Positions 44,030-55,300 of a stretch of DNA of 64,000 nt are shown one piece after another. The position numbers and the translations under genes are program-made. The stretch is taken from NCBI GenBank assembly GCA_032718865.1, contig JALUTQ010000045.1:1674001-1738000 (forward strand), written 5' to 3'. The stretch is from Tilletia caries (lineage: Eukaryota; Basidiomycota; Exobasidiomycetes; Tilletiales; Tilletiaceae). The notes under the pieces were generated by a model. It had not been told where the DNA came from. It saw only the letters and a program-made list of their open reading frames with translations, and searched no databases. Numbering within the stretch: position 1 is the stretch's first letter; each line of letters opens with the position of its first letter.

Positions 44030-44578
44030 TCAGGGTCGTGCATCTTTGACTTTCGCAATGATGCCCGCGATTCGCTCGATCTGTGCCCCGGCGCTGTCCG
44101 TCTGGGATACCAGCTTCCTGAAAGCTGCCTTCTGCTCAAACGACATACTACTGAAATCCTGGAGTGCTGCTTCCACCAGCTGGTCCCTGAGACGTGTGTA
44201 CCTGTCGATAAAACCCTCTACTCTCGTAAAACGGCAGGTACGAGGGAAGACCCAATTGTTAGATCTTGACATCTGCTGTCACACGTGAGAACTCACGTAA
44301 CACTGGTGACCATGGATCGCCTGCCGCTCCGCTTGAGCTTGACGTTCCTGAGCGGGCTTCAAGCTGCTAACACCACTCAACGAAAGCAGCCGATGGTCAA
44401 TCGTCCAATTCAAAGCAACTTGAACAATTGGAATGAGCTATGTTGGTGCATGACTCACACTGGACGTTGGAGACAGCGTCGGGGAGGAACGGCCGGGAGG
44501 GTTAGGCAGAGGTGCCGAGTTTGCCAGTGTGGCGAGAAGGAGGAAGGGGGAGATAAGGAGAACACGAGGAAATAACAT
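44030..44578 (-). CDS. small secreted protein, unrecognised, 126 residues
   Basis: Exons 44578-44459, 44366-44297, 44220-44030, phases consistent. A signal peptide (MLFPRVLLISPFLLLATLANS) is followed by a Pro/Ser-rich linker (APLPNPPGRSSPTLSP) and then a helical domain of about 60 residues (FIDRYTRLRDQLVEAALQDF, ending AGIIAKVKDARP). The second exon acceptor was chosen by frame and could be off by a few codons. No family recognised. Confidence 0.65.
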
Positions 44579-46280
44579 TGTCGTCTGTGTTGATCACTTG
44601 AGGCGAATGCTGATGACAGCTAGGAGAGTGCGTAGCACAGACGATCTGGGCAGGAACTTGGAAAGAAAAAGGGGTGAAGAAGTGTGGGTGAAAGGCTTGG
44701 ACCAGTGACCAGCTGCGAGCAGCACCGTTCCTTTGATGTACCCTGCACCGCTCAAGGTGGTTGCCGGCTTCAAGAATTAAGCTGCTCGCGGCGTGCACGG
44801 AGCGCCCCGACCGGCACGGATAATATGAGGCTAGAGACTGGACTGCATGTCCCACTTGCGGAAGAATCACGTTCCGTCGGCTGCACCGGAGTCGGACATT
44901 GGACAGGGGAAGGCAGTGCGATCTCGGAGTCGGCCCAGGGATCCGTTTGACGTCATGAAAGAATATCCGCACTCCTTTCTCCCCTCATCAGACGGGGAAC
45001 AACACCGATCTTCCTACTTTTTTCTCTCCCACTGCCTCCCAGTCCTTTGACCTTTTTTAAGGTGCGCGAATGTTTTTCGTTGAGTTGGATCTGTCTCGCT
45101 GTATCCGTTTTCTCGCCCTCAACACCCTCTTCTCGCATCAAATATCTGTTCTGGTTTCTTCTTGATATTCTCGACTTCACGTCATTCTCAGTCGTCGCTC
45201 GACTTCTGTCTCGACGCGTTCACGTTTTACCTTGCTGTACGTATGTGTCTCTGGTGGCTTACCCCGAGCGGCAGGCCCGCCGCTCAAGTTGCTTCAGCAG
45301 TAGTAGTTGGGTGAAATCTACCAACGAAAGGAAACCCCACAGAGATAGAGGTCGATGCGGGAAGAGAATGTGGAAGATGGGAGCGAAATGAGTGCAGGGA
45401 CACCGAGCCGACTACACGGAACGTTCGCGCACGCTCAGAAATCTGTCATGAAGACAGTGAGATTGAGTGAGGAGGTGTTCATGGAGTTGCGTTCTCTGCT
45501 TCCGGGAGAGAGAGCAGGTGCAAAGAACTTCTCAATGAGAATCAGATGGAGCTTAGTCGAGACGACGGGCCTCTCCCCGGGCTAGCTTCGAGCTCGCATG
45601 TACACATTCGTCCTGCCCCTTCGTCCGAGTTGGGCACGGCCGACGAATCATTTGTGCCTCCGAAAGCGGAACAGGGTGCGAACGTGAACGCGTGAACGCG
45701 GAGGTGTACATATAGAGTATAGGGGTAAACAGTTTCAGCCAATTGATTGTTATTGATCCAAAACATTCGTAGACGTTCGTGCTGTTGTTGAAGTCGATGC
45801 CGAGCGACATGGTCAGACCGAGAACGGATGGTCTCCAATCACCTCGGGCATGGTTTTATGACATTGACATCCGCCGTTCACTTCCGCGCACCAGTGTGTA
45901 TTCCCTCTTCTGCTCGTTTTTGACCCCTCTTTTTCCGGTGCTCCCGCCATTTGCTCTCGTTATTCTTTTCAGTTGCAGAATTGGCCACCACGACGACCGC
46001 ATGACTCTAGTAGGACTTTCGTGGAGCGACCATAATGCATAATGGTCTTCATGACGGGCAGGACATGTAGGGTGCAGCTGTCACGTAAGTTCTGCATTCA
46101 GAAGTGTGGCACGTGGTACAATCGACGAAGAAGGGAATGATTCAGGAAGAAGAAAGAGAGGCACGCGTTCGGGAAGAGGTCGGAACTGATGGAGGGGAAG
46201 GGAGGAAGATGCAACAGGACCCGGTGTGACACTTGAATGTTGGTCGCTGCCCACGACTATCCAGCGCGTTGTCACCCTGA
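44579..46280. other. spacer with a dispersed repeat
   Basis: No gene is supported. 44854-45120 resembles 63635-63935 (see the repeat entry). Short frames around 45355-45585 are open but have no recognisable features. Confidence 0.35.
44854..45120 (+). repeat. dispersed repeat, copy 1
   Basis: It shares ordered words with 63635-63935 on the same strand: cggaagaat, gttccgtcggctgc, agtcggac, gaaggcagtgcgatc, then a pyrimidine-rich part, gtgcgcgaa, and ttcgttg. At the second copy a candidate gene starts about 20 bases downstream; here none does. Confidence 0.6.
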
Positions 46281-46880
46281 TCAGAGGAGACTACCGACGA
46301 GAAGTCCAATTGATACCAAAAGGGCCGCCACCAATTGGCCAACTGATCGGTTGACGCCATGGTCGACAAGAAGGACCATGCCGCTTTGAACGGCCTTGAC
46401 CGTGCTGCCGATATCACCAGCGTCAAAGCTTTGATGGTGTGCGAGGTCAGAATCGCGGTTCGTGGCAACGACTTTGGTGACAGCCTGGATCTTTTCCGTG
46501 TTGACTTCGAGGTGCCATTTGAAGAGGCGAACAGCCTCTTGCTTCTCCGTGTCGGTCGCGTCGGGCTTCTGGAGCAGCTGCTCGACCCGAACTCGGTCAT
46601 GTTTAAAGTCATTGTAGACTTGGCGCAGGATCGTATTCACATTGGCGCTGATCGGCTGCGGCTTGCTGGACCAGCAACCAGCTGGCACGATCACGCTCTC
46701 GGTGTGGGAGGTGGAACGGTCCTTGATGAAGCAAGGGGGATGGTCGCGATCGGTGCCGGGACCGTCGGCTCGAGGATCCAGAGCGACGGATGTCTCCGTG
46801 GAGAACTGCGGAATGTTGGCTGCGACCGAGCCTGTGGCAAAGAGGAGCGCCGTGTAGACGAGAGGGAGGGTGAAGTGCAT
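46281..46880 (-). CDS. secreted helical protein, diverged arm B paralogue
   Basis: 199 residues, one exon, start at 46880 (MHFTLPLVYTALLFATGSVA). The frame is open further upstream through a CCT repeat that would code poly-Pro; that part is 5' UTR, because the signal peptide must be N-terminal and the arm A gene starts at the same place. Residues 1-33 nearly match the 11426 gene. The rest keeps only the plan: a charged helix with KPDATDTEKQE, then a shorter hydrophobic tail ending LLVSIGLLVGSLL. The Pro/Ala tail is missing. The contrast with the near-identical 8861/49315 pair is notable. Confidence 0.78.
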   Translation of the reverse strand: MHFTLPLVYTALLFATGSVAANIPQFSTETSVALDPRADGPGTDRDHPPCFIKDRSTSHTESVIVPAGCWSSKPQPISANVNTILRQVYNDFKHDRVRVEQLLQKPDATDTEKQEAVRLFKWHLEVNTEKIQAVTKVVATNRDSDLAHHQSFDAGDIGSTVKAVQSGMVLLVDHGVNRSVGQLVAALLVSIGLLVGSLL

Positions 46881-46960
46881 CTTGTGAAGAAAGTAGTAGA
46901 TCTGCTGTGAAGGTGGGTGTGTTCGTCTCTGTGTGTATGGAGATGTGGGCAAAAGTAGAG

Positions 46961-47030
46961 GAAGAAGAGGAGGAGGAGGAGGAGGAGGAGGAGGAGGAGG
47001 AGGAGGAGGAGGAGGACGACGAGGAGGAGC
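46961..47030. repeat. (GGA)n microsatellite
   Basis: About 70 bases of gga/gag triplets lie in the 5' leader of the minus-strand gene (start 46880). On that strand it reads as a cct tract. Confidence 0.85.
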
Positions 47031-48010
47031 TGATAGGCTCACAGGCAATGAGAAGAGGTCAAGCATCCAGTCTTTTATCCACGGTGGCCTGGCTCGCACA
47101 GAAAGAGCACTGCACGGCTGTCATGCTTCCCAACAGAACCCAAACTTGGATCGGTGCGCGCCATTCATCTTAAAGTCCCGTCTGCGAAGGGAAAAGGCAT
47201 CAACACAGTCAAAGCAACGACGAGAGAGAGGGAGAGAAGGGCAGGAGTTAGCATGCGTGCTTCCGTCCGTCCTCGCAGCCAAATACGACCACGCACAGCA
47301 CTCGCTCGTTCGCTGCCGGCTCGAGCAGGATTTCCTTCTGAACGCAAAGGCGGTCAGGCGGCTAGTACCTGCAAGCAGACATGGTTGGTATGCAGTCAGC
47401 GCTGTATCTGAAACAAGAAGCTAGAACGCGGGAAGGGGAGGAGGTGTCAGCTTGCGACCGCGCCGAGCGGTGCCTTTCGGGTACATCTTCTCAGCGGAGC
47501 GCGCGCGTCCCTCCGGTCGTGGGAGGGAGGGCTGTATGTACATCCGCAAATGAGATGATGGTCAGAAATATGATTTTGCGTCCTGCGAGTTACGATGCCT
47601 GTCCTGATTCGCACATGCTCGGTGGGCATGGACATCCTATATCCTATGCAGGCTCGTTTTGGCGTGGTACATGATGGGAAGGAAAGCGCAAATACCGAGG
47701 ATGAGTCGAAATCTTCTGTGAGATGTGAGACAGAATGTTGCGCGGCTCGAACGCAACATCTTTCCCTCATGTTCCGTCCAACGCTGGTGCAACAGCCGAA
47801 TCGTGCAGTAGTATGCCCCAGACGACCAGACTGCAGCAGAGTTTTTGCAACTGCCAGGTCGTGGTTGAGTTGCAAGTCAAAACGCAGGCGGGAAGGGACA
47901 CATGTAGACATGGGTAGGCCATGGTTCCATTGGAAAATCTAAGCTGAATACAGTAATGCGAATGGGAAATTGGGGAATATGAGGTCTAGGATGCTCCTGG
48001 TCCGAACTGT
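47031..48010. other. diverged spacer of arm B
   Basis: No gene. It corresponds to 10167-11271 in arm A, with patchy similarity (for example 47280-47460 against 10715-10930). Confidence 0.45.
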
Positions 48011-49315
48011 TCATAGCCGGCCGGTGTCGTTGTTGAGGTCGATGCCGAGCGACTTGGTCAGGCCGTTCACGAGGCCGAGAAGGGGGTTGACCAGGCCAGA
48101 GAGACCGGGTGCGAGACCGGCGAGCAAGGCCTCGACGGCGCCAATCAAAGTGACCAGGGTGGGTGTGAGCGCGTCCACGAGCTGGTTGACCGCGTTGAGC
48201 TCGAGGTCACCGACGACCTTGTGGACAAGGGAGTCGACGAGGGGCAGGACCTTGTTGAGGTCGGCAATCAGACCGGCAACGGCAGTGTTGAGGTCACCGG
48301 GCTGAGCACGGCTGGAGAGACCCGAGGCCTGGGCCTTCTTCTCGAGCTTCTTGACCTCTGCAGTGGTCTTCTCGGCGTGGGACTGGAGAGTCTTCACGGC
48401 GGAGTCGAACTGGGACTGGGTCACCTTCTTCTGGCCAAGGAGCTTCTTGAAGGTGGCGTAATCGGAGCTGAACTCGGAGCTGGCCTGCTGCATGGAGTTG
48501 GTGATCTCAGACTTGACGGCCGACTTGGAAACAGCGCGGTCCTCGAAAGTCAGGTCGCGAGCGTTGAGGTTAAGTCCGAGACCGTCTGTGGAAAGAATGA
48601 GAGCGTGTCAGCGAGCAGCTCGTAACTCATAAGTCATAAAAGGGAGCGTAGACTAGACTGGGCTGAAGGAACACTCACCAAGCAGGCCGAAGACAGTGCG
48701 GAGGAGGGGGTCCACAAGGCCGGGACCGAGATCGTCACCGAGAACGGTGAGGATTTGCTCAAGGCCGAGGTCGATCTGCTTCAACCCAGGGGTGATCTGG
48801 CGGACGATGACCGAGACCGTGTTGAGGCCGAGGTTGGTGGTCAGGTGGCGGACGAGCAGCCGGACCTGGGGAAGCAGCTTGTTCAGGCTCTTGTTCAGGT
48901 CGGCAATCGCAGGCTGGAGGAGGGCCTGTCGCTTAACGAGGTCGCGCGACGAAGGAGACTCGTGGTACTGGGTCGCGAGCTGCTCGTACTGGCGTCCGAT
49001 GGAGTGGAGGTGAGAGTTGAGGGTGCCGAACGCCTTGCGAGCCTCAGCCTCGGAGGGCTTGGACTGCTTCTGGAGAGCCTCGAGCTTGGCGAGGTCGGCA
49101 TCGATCTGCGCCTTGCCGGACTTGGCGAGAGCGACGGCCTTGGCCTCGAGCTGGGACTTGCTCACGCGAGCCTCGAGGGGAGCGGCGGCCGAGCCCTGGA
49201 CGAGGGAGTCGGCGGGGCTGCGGACGGCGAGACCCTCAACTTGAGGAATGCTGGCGGCGACGGCGCCGGTGATGAGAACGAGAGCGGCAACGACGAAGGG
49301 AAGGCGGAGCTGCAT
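48011..49315 (-). CDS. secreted two-domain alpha-helical protein, arm B copy
   Basis: Exon 49315-48679, intron 48678-48586, exon 48585-48011; 403 residues. The protein is that of the 8861 gene except for Ile instead of Thr in the signal peptide and Lys instead of Glu before the RQ in the module 1 break (DLVKRQ). A few silent changes and a one-base intron length difference also separate them. The upstream region and TATA box (49432-49439) are also duplicated, so the copy is probably expressed. DLVKRQ makes a dibasic Lys-Arg site, the classic Kex2 signal, where arm A has Glu-Arg. Confidence 0.88.
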
Positions 49316-49431
49316 CTTGGTAGAAGTGTATGTGTGTGGGTTGGGAGTATGGGGATAGATATGAAAGTGGTTGTGCTGAAGTAGCAGATGTGGGTGAAGA
49401 GAAAGTCAGGGGAGAGGAGGTTGAGCTCTTC

Positions 49432-49439
49432 TATTTATA
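49432..49439 (-). promoter_or_regulatory. TATA box of the arm B two-domain gene
   Basis: tataaata on the minus strand, 117 bases before the start, as in arm A. Confidence 0.55.
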
Positions 49440-50726
49440 CGCAAGGCCCCCTGTTCCTTCGTCCAAGAAGGACACCACTGCCTGTAGTCTCTGGTGCAGA
49501 AGTTAAGGAACGTCATGAGCGCGTCAGCACCGAGCGTGGAAAAAGCGTAGAGCGCGCACTGGGCGGGCAAGAGTCCCAAGCTCCAAGCCCCAACTCGCCA
49601 GCAAGTCGCCTCGGTCCACCATTGTCGAACTAAGCGGAGCTCTCGCCTGGAAGCTCGAGCTCGAGCGATATCCTGACTCGGACCGATCATCGTGTGGAGG
49701 TGTGCCTGGAAAGGTCCAATAAGGCAATACATAATGATGTCTATCGCAGTCTCGCATCCTCTTCCCGAGGGGCGAGGACAGCCGACAGAGTAAATAGCAT
49801 GACATGAATGCAGCAGGATTGCCGCAGTAGGGGCTTCCTCCACTCCTAGCTTGAGTCTGGAGGCTTGGGATCTTGAAGCTAGGAGAGGTCCGCCACGGTG
49901 CCAACAGCCATGGATGTCGTCACTCGTCAGAGCGTCAGAACTCAGAAGTGCACCTTCTCGGACACCTTCGTTAGCCTGGTCAGTAGCGTGGTCACTTAGT
50001 CAGTCTCGTCTCGGTGGTGTGATGTGCGCACGATCTGTGCTCGCCTCGTTGGAAAGCGCGAGAAGAAGCAAAGGGCGGGTCGGGACTTGGTAGCCGACAG
50101 GAACTTATTGCAGGGGCGACTACTAGCGAGCAGGGAGGACAGGCGTGCTCGGGTAAATGTGCTTTCTTTTCAGGAACCTTCGTCGGAATCTTCCGGGTCC
50201 GCAAATAATGGACAATTGGACATGCATGCGATGGCCTCTAAACAAGAGTTCTGTGAAATGAAACAGCGCCATGCTGCATGAAATATGAAATGACTGATGC
50301 ATGCATGCTTAACCTTGTGCAGCAGCGTGTGTCGGTGATCAATCACATATACGTAGCACAGGCTAATACAAGGTGTGGCTGGGGGAGTAAATAACCGAAG
50401 ACGCACACGCTCCTATATGTACCTCGCCCACGCCGTCCCACCGACCACGGCTGACCGCGCTGACCTGATGCGTTCAAACTTCCAAAGTTCAAAGTCATCT
50501 GATGAGTGCAGGGCGGACATCTTCGAAACAATCCCTGCCCCTTATATCCGTGTCGATGTCAGACCGGAAGCAGCCACTGAGAAAAGGTGATCGACGTTTG
50601 TTTCATTATTGAGTTTCTTCGTTGGGACCTTCTGGAAGAAAGGGAACCGAGAAAGCTTGTGGCTGCACAAGGTGACTTCGAGGCGCGGTTGGAGGAGCTC
50701 ATGCGAGCACACGTTGGGCTGAACCC
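49440..50726. other. duplicated promoter region joined to THI4 3' flank
   Basis: No gene. Near 50281-50290 sequence equal to arm A 7889 meets sequence equal to arm A 4079. This is the junction that shows the presence or absence of the 3.8 kb block. Confidence 0.6.
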
Positions 50727-51786
<1,060 letters not shown>

Positions 51787-51787
51787 A

Positions 51788-52387
51788 TGCGGCTAACGAT
51801 GTCGTTGAAGATCGAGGGGTGTGTGATGGAGACGAGAGGCTGCTCGTGCTCGTGTGGGTAGACGAGGATCTATCGAAGAGAGGAGGGAGAGAGAGGGAGA
51901 GAGAGAGGGAGAGAGGGAGGGGGAGGGAGGGAGAGAGAGGGGGAGAGAGAGGGGGAGAGAGAGAGGGAGAGAGAGAGGGAGAGAGAGAGGGAGAGAGAGA
52001 GAGGGAGAAAAGCTGCTGTGGTTCGGGAAGAGGTCAACCGGTCAATCCCACTTCATACTTTGCTGGTCCAGGATGGAAGCTATCACAAGCACGCAGGTGC
52101 AGCACGCTTTGGCACGATCCCAGAAAGAAGGACAGAATCGAGCAGGCGGCCTCGTAAGACCTTCGTCGCTTGAGGAAAGGGTCTTGAAGTGCGCGGCAAA
52201 CAACCAGCGCTCCAAGATCGACTATAGATCAGAGAAGGGACGATGAAGGAACTCAGAGCCAAGATGAGGAGTGAGAAAGCGAGCCATCCTGCATGCTTTT
52301 TGACTATACTAGAAATGATGCTAAGGCTACAGGGACGCCAAGGTGTCGAGCGGATGAGTGGAATGAGAGAGGATTTTGCTTGACCTT
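51788..52387. other. spacer beyond arm B, with GA repeat
   Basis: A gaga/ggga simple repeat fills about 51882-52012. The rest, up to the stop of the next gene, is its 3' flank. No gene is seen. Confidence 0.5.
51882..52012. repeat. GA-rich microsatellite
   Basis: About 130 bases of gagagaggga-type units, only about 100 bases outside the abrupt end of arm B. Confidence 0.85.
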
Positions 52388-55300
52388 TCAGACGACGACG
52401 AGCCAGCGCTCGTACAGATCCCTTACTCTGGTGGGCGAACCGCCAGACGCGAGGATGAGTGAAAGATTGAATGCGGCCTCGCGCGCCATGCCGAAACCTT
52501 CGGAGCGGGCGATTCCCTCGTGTTGCTACATTAGGAACAGAAGACTGTAAGCCTTGCTCCTGACGAAAGGCCGATAGAATGCGGATTGCTGTGGAGAACT
52601 TACAGTCTGGGCCTCAGCTTGAGGGCTGGAAGAATCTTCACCGCTGTTGCCTTGCTCCTTCGCCTCCGCCAGAGCGAGCACTCTTTCGTAGTGATACTCA
52701 GCTTGTTGAAGTAGGCCTTCGCGCATTGACATCGAGGGATTGTGATACGTTTAGCAATGATCAGATCTGTAGCGGTCGAGGTCTATGAGGAGCGAGAACC
52801 ACAGCACTCACCGATCTGATGAAACCCTCGTCCAAGGTTGTACTCCACTTCCTGACTATCCACAGCTCGCAGCTTGCGATAATGGCCGAGATATGCAAAC
52901 CCCTGGAGGGCGGCATGATGTCGATTGTCGACTTGGCGATTAAGCGCGCGGTTCAGGAAGGCGATGCCGCACAGCAGGCAGATGAGTGGATCGGATTGCG
53001 TCCGGGAATACTGGCGCGTGAGGAAGTCTGGATGGATAGACCATTTGAGTGAGGGCCGACAAAAGCGATTCTCAAGCACAGCGTACAATGAGATTGGCAT
53101 GCGGATCAAAGAACTCACATAAAGCTATGGTGTTGGACTTGGACAACTGCATCAGCACACCATAGAAGCTCTCGGCTACGATTGATGGTCGAGAGGGGTA
53201 GCCGCCCCTGAGGATATCTTGCAGAGTGACAGTCTTCAGATTGCTGGATGTGTTATCCCATCCCGGTCGATCCGGACGCACATCGGCGAGCGACTTGTAA
53301 TCGGGAATCGTGTTATCCTCCTCACCAGCCGCCGCCTCGCCATCGTCGTCGTGGTCGCTATCGCTACGTTCTCCGAGCTGACGTCGTGGCTCAGTTGGAC
53401 CTTGGTGCTCGTTCACAAGCTCATCCATCCGATTGGCAAACCCGAGAGGCACGCGCTTAATCGTCTGCCGGTTCTCCAGATTGGACAGATGTCTGGGCTT
53501 GCCGAACTTGGCGTGGACACTCCATTTCCCGTTTCGCATGGAGTGAGACACTCCATGGGCGATGGCATGCCATTGTCGGACCCGGCGCAAGAGGAATTTG
53601 AGCCAGCCGCTGTTCATGAAGCCGCCCAGGCCATAGAGACCGCCGATATTTGCCAAACTCAACCCAAGTCGAAAGAGGTCGTCGTGGAACGTATAGGTAC
53701 TCATCAGGACACGCAACTCAGAAAAGACAGTCCTGAAGTCGTGCGCGTACATTGCACATGCTGTTGAGAAGAGTAGTCTCGCATAATATTAGCCCTCAGT
53801 ACGGCAAGCTGGCCGCAGAAGCGGAGAAAAAGGAGTCGAACTCACAAATGGTGCAAATTGAGAGCATAAGCCGCCGCCGGTCGTGCAGCTGCATGGTGTA
53901 AGAGGCCGACACCAGCCTGAGATGCTCGAGAGCTGTTTCCCATTCTCCAACCTTTGTGAGGACAAAAGCATACTGTGGAATTTGGCAATTGGTCAGCCTC
54001 TCGACACGCCCGAATGCTGGACAAGCGAGTGTCACATGCGTTGCTACTCACTTTCATGAAGAGTACGGCCCAGTCATCGAAGTGCATACCACGAAACTCC
54101 GGTAAGCCGTAGTTCTCGTAGTCGTTGTAGCTGTCGGCGTCCTCGACTGAAGATAGGTGTCCGAAAACACTCAAAGTCAGTCAACATGCGTTCGCATCAG
54201 ACACACCCAGCTCTGCCCCTCTCACCCATCCGATCTTGTAGTCGCGCAAGTAATGCAGTTGCCCGCGATTGAATGTCCGTCCCTTGATTGGGCCCGCGAC
54301 GTCCGAACCTTTTGGCCAGCAAAGGAGCCTGAGTAGATCAATTTGCGTCAGTTCCTGTCGTAAATATGCCATCGAATGAACTCGCAATGATCAAATCTCA
54401 CCCCGGCACCCCTCTTAAACATTCCTCTTTTGTTCTTGAACCCATCGATGAGGTTGGAAGCGATGTCGAGCCACTGCTTGCACGCTTCGATCCGCCTTGC
54501 TTCTTGTTCTCGCTCTTTCTTCCGCGCCGCAAGCAAGGTGGCTGACTGTGAGACGGAGCGATGCTGGGCTTGTCTCTGCTTGAAAAGGTCCCAGGACGAT
54601 GTCGGCTCCGCCGTCATTGGCGCTGGTGCTTCTTCCTCAACTCCCGCTGTTCCTTCATCATCGACAAATTTGACTTCGGGTCGCCACCAATCGCCTTCGA
54701 ACAGAGTAGAGTCCAGCTCGGTTAGCTTCGCAGTGGCAGCTTTGTACTCGAGCTCTCGTATGGCCTCCAACTTCTCGCGTTGCGTTGGACCCGTGTCCTC
54801 TCCTCGAGCTGCGGAGCCGCGCGATTTTGGCGGCCGACCACGTCGATTGGAGCGCTTCTTTTCTTGTGTGGACGTATCACCGCTGTTGAAAGTGTCCATT
54901 TCGATATCGAGGTCCGCACTTGCAGTCATGCTGAAGAATGAGCCCGATGGCTCCTTCGTCGTCTCTTGAGCACTAGATAATGCCGCCCGGCCAATCCGCT
55001 CCCTGCCGATCTTGAGCACTGCACAATGGTTTACGGAGGGGTGCTTCAGTTTAAGGCTCATGTGAGCAGTCAATACTTCCACTTACGGCTAGCTGCAAGG
55101 CGCAGGGCATTATCGTTGTCACCCAGCTCTGCATAGACCTCTGCGAGCTGGTACCTCACTTTGAGCTCCGTCGGTCTGACGTCCACAACTGTAGATGATG
55201 TCCGAAAGTGAGCATACCTGGACGTTCTTACAACACAAGGTTCGGGATTAGATTCTCACCGCCTTGTAGGTACTTGGCCGCCTGTTGGAGCTTGCCGAGA

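Noticed and set aside
46281..47099. 272-residue version of the arm B secreted protein beginning in poly-Pro
   Set aside because: The extra N-terminus is a translated microsatellite before a perfect signal peptide; the start at 46880 matches the arm A gene.
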